From Faecalibacterium sp. (lineage in GTDB: Bacteria > Bacillota > Clostridia > Oscillospirales > Ruminococcaceae), in the NCBI GenBank assembly GCA_017483235.1, contig JAFULE010000097.1:1-12135 (forward strand): 12,135 nucleotides of DNA, given 5' to 3'. Positions 7,166 through 11,042 of this stretch are shown here, piece after piece. A model generated the notes under the pieces. The model saw nothing but the letters and a program-made list of their open reading frames with translations, made no database searches and had not been told where the DNA came from. A program made the position numbers and the translations under genes. The stretch's first letter is position 1. Each line of letters opens with the position of its first letter.

Positions 7166-7195
7166 TTGCCAAAGCCCGCCCGAATGAGGTATAAT
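7166..7195 (+). promoter_or_regulatory. Plus-strand promoter between integrase and lipoprotein genes
   Basis: TTGCCA (7166-7171) and TATAAT (7190-7195) are 18 bp apart. The promoter points away from the integrase gene, into a region with no plus-strand gene. The expected start is near 7202, and a terminator ends about 83 nt further on. Confidence 0.6.
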
Positions 7196-7201
7196 CGCAG
7201 T

Positions 7202-7285
7202 GTCCGACTGTGCGATGATCCTCACCGAGGGGAGCCAGTTATCATGTCCCTGTTTCCTGTTCCAGCAGGAGACGGGGATTTTTTA
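7202..7285 (+). ncRNA. Candidate small RNA of about 80-85 nt (unnamed)
   Basis: A promoter (TTGCCA-18-TATAAT) and a Rho-independent terminator frame this short segment, which is opposite in strand to the genes around it. The body can fold: ATGAT (7215-7219) with ATCAT (7241-7245), enclosing CCTC-ACC-GAGG (7220-7230); then the terminator stem. A 30-codon ORF could start at ATG 7244 after a GAGGGGAG-like stretch, but its stop lies beyond the first terminator, so a noncoding product is preferred. It is antisense to the intergenic part of any lipoprotein-integrase message. I do not recognise the family. Confidence 0.45.
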
Positions 7286-7288
7286 TTT
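7248..7288 (+). terminator. Rho-independent terminator, plus strand
   Basis: A 12-bp stem (7248-7259 with 7266-7277, two G-U wobbles) with a six-base loop is followed by ATTTTTTATTT. On the minus strand no T-run follows, so it acts on plus-strand transcription only. Confidence 0.8.
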
Positions 7289-7298
7289 CGTTTTCCCA

Positions 7299-7324
7299 CC
7301 CATCGGCTGCCCGGTGGGCTTTTT
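7299..7324 (+). terminator. Second, tandem plus-strand terminator
   Basis: An 8-bp stem, CCCATCGG with CCGGTGGG (one T-G pair), loop CTGC, is followed by CTTTTTG. It lies 21 bases after the first terminator and just before the end of the oppositely transcribed lipoprotein gene. Two terminators in series suggest plus-strand transcription must be kept out of that gene. Confidence 0.7.
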
Positions 7325-7342
7325 GTTTGCGACTAGTGCCTG

Positions 7343-7903
7343 TTATGCACGCCACTCCGGTGTCGGGGTTGGGGTCGGCCTCATAGTCGGTGTCGGTGTC
7401 GGCGAAGGTGAAGGTCTCGGCGGCAAGGTAGGCACAACGGGGATCACATAGCCATCTCCTTCGGCACCGCAGCGATCGCAAACGTATCGATACAGGCCCT
7501 CTGCGGTATAGGTCGCCGCACTTTCCAGCTTATAGCGCCACAGGTGCTGGCACGCACTGGGGACAGGCTGTGCTGTTGAGCCGGAAGCGACAGCATCCTT
7601 GCCGTCTTTTCCATCGACACCATCCCGGCCGTCTTTTCCGTCTGCTCCGTCCCGGCCGTCAACACCATCCCGTCCGTCCAAGCCATCCTTGCCATCGACA
7701 CCGTCCCGTCCCGCAGGGCCGCGCAGTTCTTCGGTGGAAATCAGATTTTGCCATTCTGCACCATCGTAATACTGGATATATCCGTCATTTACCCGCATTT
7801 CCACTTTTGGCAACTCAGAGCCGACTGTTGTAGCAGATTCGCTGCAGGCAGAAAGCAGCACGGTCGCCGCCACCGCAAGAACGACTATGCATCTCTTTTT
7901 CAT
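7343..7903 (-). CDS. Collagen-like repeat lipoprotein (possible lysogenic-conversion gene)
   Basis: 186 residues from ATG 7901-7903, which follows AGGAG; an in-frame ATG eight codons upstream is ignored because it precedes the ribosome site. Domains: signal peptide MKKRCIVVLAVAATVLLSAC with lipobox LSAC (Cys20 lipidated); a small module VEMRVNDGYIQYYDGAEWQNLIS (about 34-56); 14 perfect Gly-X-Y triplets (62-103, mostly GRD/GKD/GVD); a module HLW...YTAEGLYRYVCDRCG...VIP (120-155) resembling a Cys-containing repeat of Firmicutes surface proteins; and a Pro/Thr-rich tail. It should be anchored outside the membrane and exposed. Phage lipoproteins coded between integrase and repressor can block superinfection (Ltp of phage TP-J34), but homology to Ltp is not claimed. 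Confidence 0.85.
   Translation of the reverse strand: MKKRCIVVLAVAATVLLSACSESATTVGSELPKVEMRVNDGYIQYYDGAEWQNLISTEELRGPAGRDGVDGKDGLDGRDGVDGRDGADGKDGRDGVDGKDGKDAVASGSTAQPVPSACQHLWRYKLESAATYTAEGLYRYVCDRCGAEGDGYVIPVVPTLPPRPSPSPTPTPTMRPTPTPTPEWRA
7595..7720 (-). repeat. Collagen-like coding repeat, 14 Gly-X-Y triplets
   Basis: An imperfect 9-base coding repeat encoding GPA, GRD, GVD, GKD, GLD and similar triplets without interruption. The charged Asp/Lys/Arg pairs favour triple-helix formation in bacterial collagens. Near-identical units make copy-number change by slippage likely. Confidence 0.9.
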
Positions 7904-7926
7904 TTCGACCTCTCCTAAAAAAAACA

Positions 7927-7959
7927 CGAACTATAGAACGAACTATAGATTTTTGCCAA
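7927..7959 (-). promoter_or_regulatory. Promoter of the lipoprotein gene with a tandem 11-bp repeat
   Basis: On the minus strand TTGGCA (7954-7959) and TATAGT (7930-7935) are 18 bp apart. CGAACTATAGA occurs twice on the plus strand (7927-7937 and 7939-7949, period 12), so one copy lies in the spacer and the other covers the -10. A protein binding the repeat would block this promoter; alternatively the second TATAGT is a spare -10. Confidence 0.55.
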
Positions 7960-8022
7960 CTGATCGCCGAACTGCCGTTGGGCAGTTTTACCGTCTCCCC
8001 TACCCTTCAGGTGAGGTTGGCT

Positions 8023-9012
8023 TCATCCGATATGCCGGCCTTGTTCCTCGGCCAGCTTCTGCAATGCAAGGTAATTTTTTGACTGTATGTTCTTCATGCG
8101 GCGGTAGCCGCTGTACGACTTAGGGGCCCGATCTGGCAAATACTGCTGCAGCCAGGCATAATCCGCGCGGTCTTTTTCTTCCTGCGCCTCGTTCACGATC
8201 TTCGCCTCATAGGCGATTTTCTGCTCCGCTGTTCTTCCGTCGACAAACTTGTGTTTCGGCCCGACAGCCAACTGTTTCATTGTGAAGTACTGGGGCTTGC
8301 TCATCCCTTCAAAAAACGGATACACTGAACATCCGCAATCCGAATCAAAGTCGTCTGGAAATTTGGGGAAGCGAGCGCTTCTGCCTGAAAGACTGAAGAT
8401 TCGGCCACGGTATTTGCCGCACGCTTCACAGCATACATCAACCCATCCCACTTCCACGAGATCCGTCCCTGTATCGTGGGCTGCTTTCATCTGAGAAGCT
8501 AAAGTTTCCCCAAACAACACTCTGGTTGATGCCCCTGCTTTTTCTTGCGAACGAGACTTATGGGCAGCGTCGTAGACCTCATGGCCAAACTCGCGTGCAA
8601 TTCGCTTTTCTTCCTCTGCTGCTTCTTCAAAGCGGCCTGCATCACGCAAATAGCGAACCAGACGCATATAGTCTTTTTCGGCGTAAATATACTGCGAGGA
8701 ACGTTTCAGTTCATTCGCTTTTTTCAAACAGGCAATAGCCAAATCCCACGCTTTCGCCCGTTTATACTCGGTCGCTTTCTTGCTGAGGATCGATTCTGGG
8801 AAGGATGGCACACCCGGAGCATGTTCCGACCACCAACGGGTCTCTTCCACATCAATTTCCTCAATAGATTTAACCGACGTCAAATCAAACTTCTGGCAAA
8901 AGCGCGCAATAAACCGTTCGTTGTCTCTGTCATAGTTTTCTTTCGAAAAACCATCGCCGCTCGAACTGTTATTTGGGAAAAAGCCTGAAAGCAAGTCTGA
9001 AAACCACCCCAT
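8023..9012 (-). CDS. Unrecognised 329-residue protein with TPR-like helices and CxxC...CxC motif
   Basis: I do not recognise this gene. The N-terminus MGWFSDLLSGFFP is a short amphipathic, membrane-seeking stretch. Residues about 75-150 are helical with TPR-like phrasing (WDLAIACLKKANELK, YMRLVRYLRDAGRFEEAAEEE). A compact Cys motif follows: C194-C195-x2-C198-G-x3-G, FSLSG, FP-x2-P, then C226-G-C228 and YPF. This could bind zinc and is phrased like the C-terminal motif of MuF-type/minor capsid phage proteins, but it lacks their HP-x-C-x-C histidine and stands in the wrong module for them. The C-terminus is basic and helical. The start ATG has GAGGT upstream, and the gene begins nine bases after the peptidase gene stop, so it is the third gene of the repressor operon. 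Its product may serve host defence or immunity; that is a guess. Confidence 0.75.
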   Translation of the reverse strand: MGWFSDLLSGFFPNNSSSGDGFSKENYDRDNERFIARFCQKFDLTSVKSIEEIDVEETRWWSEHAPGVPSFPESILSKKATEYKRAKAWDLAIACLKKANELKRSSQYIYAEKDYMRLVRYLRDAGRFEEAAEEEKRIAREFGHEVYDAAHKSRSQEKAGASTRVLFGETLASQMKAAHDTGTDLVEVGWVDVCCEACGKYRGRIFSLSGRSARFPKFPDDFDSDCGCSVYPFFEGMSKPQYFTMKQLAVGPKHKFVDGRTAEQKIAYEAKIVNEAQEEKDRADYAWLQQYLPDRAPKSYSGYRRMKNIQSKNYLALQKLAEEQGRHIG

Positions 9013-9021
9013 ATTTTTACC

Positions 9022-9423
9022 TCACGCATTTTCTCTGTAGTAATAATACGCCATACGCACATACTCTTCGGTGGTGTCCAACTGCTCGGCGATCTCCCAG
9101 GCATCGTAGCCCCGGCGCAGCTGCCGGAACAAAACCTCCTTTGGGATGGCCTGCAGAATATACCACTTGTCGGCACGGTGCTCGTGGCGTTCGACCAGAT
9201 CGAAGGGCGAGTACCGGTTATAAAAACCGCCGTACCTGCAATGGCCAAGCTCGTGCCCCAAATGGGCGTTGTACTCCCCTGCTGTGAAATCGTGGGTGCT
9301 GTCGATGCCGATCACGGCACCGGCCGCCGTTTCGAGTGACAGGCTGCCGCACTCCGGCAACGGAAATTCCAGCACGCGGATCCCGTTGTCGGCTGCGATG
9401 CTGTACAACTCATTTGTTTTCAA
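9022..9423 (-). CDS. ImmA/IrrE family metallopeptidase
   Basis: 133 residues. The zinc-peptidase motif is HELGH (57-61) in EYNAHLGHELGHCRYGGFY, with Glu81 in ERHEHRADKW as probable third ligand. The last 35 residues (LRRGYDAWEIAEQLDTTEEYVRMAYYYY) form a helix-turn-helix-like end seen in phage members. In ICEBs1 of Bacillus subtilis, ImmA cleaves the repressor ImmR after DNA damage or quorum signals, which turns on excision. The gene overlaps the repressor gene by 14 bp and so is cotranslated with its likely substrate. The start ATG has no independent strong ribosome site, which fits translational coupling. Confidence 0.88.
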   Translation of the reverse strand: MKTNELYSIAADNGIRVLEFPLPECGSLSLETAAGAVIGIDSTHDFTAGEYNAHLGHELGHCRYGGFYNRYSPFDLVERHEHRADKWYILQAIPKEVLFRQLRRGYDAWEIAEQLDTTEEYVRMAYYYYRENA

Positions 9424-9763
9424 TGGCGTCGCGCTCCTTTACAAACTGGGCAAAACGCTTGACCTCTTCGAACTGGGCGTCGCTGACCGGGCCGCCGCCG
9501 AACAGAGCAAATTTAAGATCATCATCCGAGACCTCGCGGCTTTTGGCTGCGGGGTCTTTTTCGTTTTGGACACCGTCCATCAGATGTTCAACAGAAATTC
9601 CAAAGTAATCCGCAATGCGCTGAGCCGTGGCGTCCGTGGGGCTGGTCCCCCGCTTTTTCCAGTTGCTCACCGTGGACTTTGTCAACCCGATTTCCACTGC
9701 GACTGGGGAAGGATTTTTCCCGCGATTTGCGCAAAGCGTTACGAATCTGTCATAAAAGGTCAC
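9410..9763 (-). CDS. XRE-family phage repressor (CI/ImmR-like)
   Basis: 117 residues if started at GTG 9761-9763. A GTG three codons upstream (9770-9772) is also in frame, but AAAGGAG (9772-9778) abuts it, while the same site sits eight bases before the chosen GTG; the resulting MTFYDRFVTLC is the usual start of such repressors. The HTH is at about 18-60 (PVAVEIGLTKSTVSNWKKRGTSPTDATAQRIADYFGIS). The C-terminal DDDLKFALFGGGPVSDAQFEEVKRFAQFVKER is the common tail of small repressors coupled to ImmA-type peptidases; there is no LexA-like self-cleavage domain. It should hold the divergent early promoter off in the lysogen. One operator site overlaps its own start, so it probably controls itself. 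Confidence 0.9.
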   Translation of the reverse strand: MTFYDRFVTLCANRGKNPSPVAVEIGLTKSTVSNWKKRGTSPTDATAQRIADYFGISVEHLMDGVQNEKDPAAKSREVSDDDLKFALFGGGPVSDAQFEEVKRFAQFVKERDAIENK

Positions 9764-9772
9764 AAGGTTCAC
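9758..9772. promoter_or_regulatory. Operator-like site 1: GGTCACAAGGTTCAC, over the repressor start
   Basis: Two directly repeated half-sites (GGTCAC, GTTCAC) start 9 bp apart. The site covers the repressor GTG start and touches its ribosome site, so binding here would act on the repressor's own expression. It is the most divergent of the four sites. Confidence 0.5.
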
Positions 9773-9798
9773 TCCTTTGGTTTGTGCACCTCGCCGAA

Positions 9799-9813
9799 GT
9801 TCAAATGGTTCAC
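9799..9813. promoter_or_regulatory. Operator-like site 2: GTTCAAATGGTTCAC
   Basis: Direct half-sites GTTCAA and GTTCAC 9 bp apart, centred just upstream of the early promoter -35 box. Confidence 0.65.
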
Positions 9814-9822
9814 AGTTTTTCG

Positions 9823-9851
9823 TTGACAGTTCACGAAGTTCACTGTATAAT
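9823..9851 (+). promoter_or_regulatory. Early (PR-type) promoter, exact consensus
   Basis: TTGACA (9823-9828) and TATAAT (9846-9851) are separated by 17 bp: a perfect sigma-A promoter reading into the Cro-like gene and early operon. The expected start is near 9858, leaving a leader of about 135 nt. A promoter this strong must be held off by a repressor in the lysogen, and operator-like site 3 fills its spacer. On the minus strand TATTAT (9847-9852) with a poor TTGTGA at 19 bp could be the repressor promoter, sharing the same -10. Confidence 0.88.
9829..9843. promoter_or_regulatory. Operator-like site 3: GTTCACGAAGTTCAC, inside the promoter spacer
   Basis: Two perfect GTTCAC half-sites 9 bp apart occupy bases 1-15 of the 17-bp spacer of the early promoter. 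A bound repressor would exclude RNA polymerase. Confidence 0.75.
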
Positions 9852-9860
9852 AGGCTTGCA

Positions 9861-9875
9861 GTTCAAAAAGTTCAC
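9861..9875. promoter_or_regulatory. Operator-like site 4: GTTCAAAAAGTTCAC, just after the early start
   Basis: Half-sites GTTCAA and GTTCAC 9 bp apart, beginning about three bases after the expected transcription start. A single inverted half-site GTGAAC is seen further on at 9953-9958. Confidence 0.65.
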
Positions 9876-9992
9876 AAAAAAACAAGCCCAGCGAGAATCC
9901 GATGGGGTGCCGTGATGATGTAAGCTTCAGCAACTTCATATTATCACAAGCTGTGAACTTTTGCAACTATTATTTGTGAAAGGAGGCCACAC

Positions 9993-10202
9993 ATGCCTGA
10001 CAAATGGACCGGAAATCTGATTGGCGAGATGCACAACAACCGCGTTGGCTATGATGAGCTCGCCGCCAAACTTGGTGTCGGTAAGTCCTATGTATCGATG
10101 GTTTTGAACGGCAGTCGCAAGCCGGCCGATGCAGAACGAAGATTCACCGAAGCCTTCCGTGAAATTCTCGCCGACCGCAAGGTTTTCACACAAGAAGCCT
10201 AA
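9993..10202 (+). CDS. Cro-like small HTH protein
   Basis: 69 residues, first gene of the early operon, with an excellent ribosome site (GAAAGGAGG, 7 bases before ATG). Helix-turn-helix at about 19-46: YDELAAKLGVGKSYVSMVLNGSRKPADA, with the usual Ala, Gly and Val at core positions, followed by an amphipathic helix (RRFTEAFREILADRK). Position opposite the repressor and directly behind the operator region makes a Cro/anti-repression or antirepressor role likely. Proteins of this phrase are common early genes in Clostridia prophages. It is short even for Cro and lacks any second domain. Confidence 0.82.
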   Translation: MPDKWTGNLIGEMHNNRVGYDELAAKLGVGKSYVSMVLNGSRKPADAERRFTEAFREILADRKVFTQEA

Positions 10203-10242
10203 CAAAAAACCAGCCCCATAATTCGGATTCAAGGAGGTCCCT

Positions 10243-10512
10243 ATGACAAATACACGGAATCCCACAGATGACTTCTTAAATGCTCTGGCTGATCTGGTGG
10301 CCGAAAAGGTCATCGCCAAGCTGGATGCCAGACCGCAGCAGGAATTGTACACCATCGCCGAGCTGGCCGAGCGCTACGGCGTCAGCAAAGACACCATCGA
10401 CCGACGTGTCCGGGACGGCCGATTCGGCGAGATCGTCAGAATCGGCAGCAAGCGCAGGATCACCGCAGACGGCGTGCGCCACTACGATGCCATGAACAAA
10501 GCGAGGAACTGA
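10243..10512 (+). CDS. Excisionase/MerR-type HTH DNA-binding protein
   Basis: 89 residues. An N-terminal helix (about 9-30) precedes a winged-helix motif of the excisionase family: ELYTIAELAERYGVSKDTIDRRVRDGRFGEIVRIGSKRRI (35-73), in which the second helix reads DNA and the 'G...RIGSKRRI' is the wing. It could be the Xis that directs the integrase to excision, or another early regulator; excisionases are often coded early and away from int in such phages. The ribosome site is AAGGAGG six bases before the ATG. It ends one base before the next start. Confidence 0.72.
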   Translation: MTNTRNPTDDFLNALADLVAEKVIAKLDARPQQELYTIAELAERYGVSKDTIDRRVRDGRFGEIVRIGSKRRITADGVRHYDAMNKARN

Positions 10513-10513
10513 C

Positions 10514-10744
10514 ATGAAAAACCACCTGTTACGCATCGCCCTGGCCCTTGAACTGGCGTGGATCGCCGGCGGCACCATGGCCATCTTTCAGCTGCCGGCT
10601 GCCTACCGGTGGCGCGGCTACTGGGCCATCGGCGGTGAATGGCTGCTGATCCTGCTGGCCGCCGCCGTGGGCGGCTGGATCGGCTGGGGGATCATCCGGC
10701 CCGCACGCAAACGCAAAAAGGCCCGCCAGCACCGGTACTGCTGA
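10514..10744 (+). CDS. Small two-helix membrane protein
   Basis: 76 residues, not recognised. Two hydrophobic helices, about 5-25 (LLRIALALELAWIAGGTMAIF) and 40-62 (GEWLLILLAAAVGGWIGWGII), with a basic tail (RPARKRKKARQHRYC). The basic tail after the second helix predicts both ends inside. It starts one base after the previous stop, with GAGGA in the end of the HTH gene, so the two are translationally coupled. A short hairpin follows the gene. Confidence 0.68.
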   Translation: MKNHLLRIALALELAWIAGGTMAIFQLPAAYRWRGYWAIGGEWLLILLAAAVGGWIGWGIIRPARKRKKARQHRYC

Positions 10745-10754
10745 CGAGCCAAAA

Positions 10755-10796
10755 GGGTTGTGGATGACTGGACATCCCCACAGCCCTGATTTTATC
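10755..10796 (+). terminator. Weak terminator or processing hairpin within the early operon
   Basis: GGGTTGTGG (10755-10763) pairs with CCACAGCCC (10778-10786) with one wobble and a 14-base loop; only TGATTTTATC follows. The T-run is short and interrupted, so partial termination or message processing is more likely than a full stop. Confidence 0.35.
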
Positions 10797-10817
10797 ACAC
10801 AATCAGGAGGATTACAA

Positions 10818-11042
10818 ATGTTTGACCCTAAAGAGTATGCAAAAGGCGCGCTTGCCGAGCTGGAGGACGGTGCCGATGGCATCAGTGGCTTTGTGGGCAC
10901 TTTCTGCGACGTCGCCCTGTTTACCGACGAGGAATGGGAGGTGTTGGAACACGCCAGCGAGCGAGCCCGCGGTTTTGCAGACGGATTTAAGTGCTGTCTG
11001 GAGATGTGGCCAGCGTCGATGAAGGGGGCCGCCGATGACTGA
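10818..11042 (+). CDS. Hypothetical 74-residue phage protein
   Basis: Starts at ATG 10818 after AGGAGG; the frame is open 20 codons further upstream but that part crosses the hairpin and precedes the ribosome site. The protein is acidic and helical (PKEYAKGALAELEDGADGI; FTDEEWEVLEHASERARGFADGF) with cysteines near the end (FKCCLEMW). Nothing identifies its role. Its last eight bases overlap the next start, as in coupled phage early genes. Confidence 0.65.
   Translation: MFDPKEYAKGALAELEDGADGISGFVGTFCDVALFTDEEWEVLEHASERARGFADGFKCCLEMWPASMKGAADD

Noticed and set aside
7244..7336. 30-codon ORF within the candidate small RNA
   Set aside because: It has a weak GAGGGGAG-like site, but it runs through two terminators, so most transcripts would lack its stop codon.
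7343..7480. GGTGTCGG-type repeats as a CRISPR-like or noncoding array
   Set aside because: They are the Pro/Thr codon repeats of the lipoprotein tail read on the other strand. There are no unique spacers.
7970..7987. AACTGCC-GTTG-GGCAGTT hairpin after the 329-residue gene as its terminator
   Set aside because: The stem is short and the T-run is on the plus strand only, while the gene reads on the minus strand. No good terminator for that gene is visible.
9902..9982. 25-codon ORF in the leader of the early transcript
   Set aside because: ATG 9902 lacks a ribosome site and the ORF overlaps the region just before the Cro-like gene; nothing supports translation.
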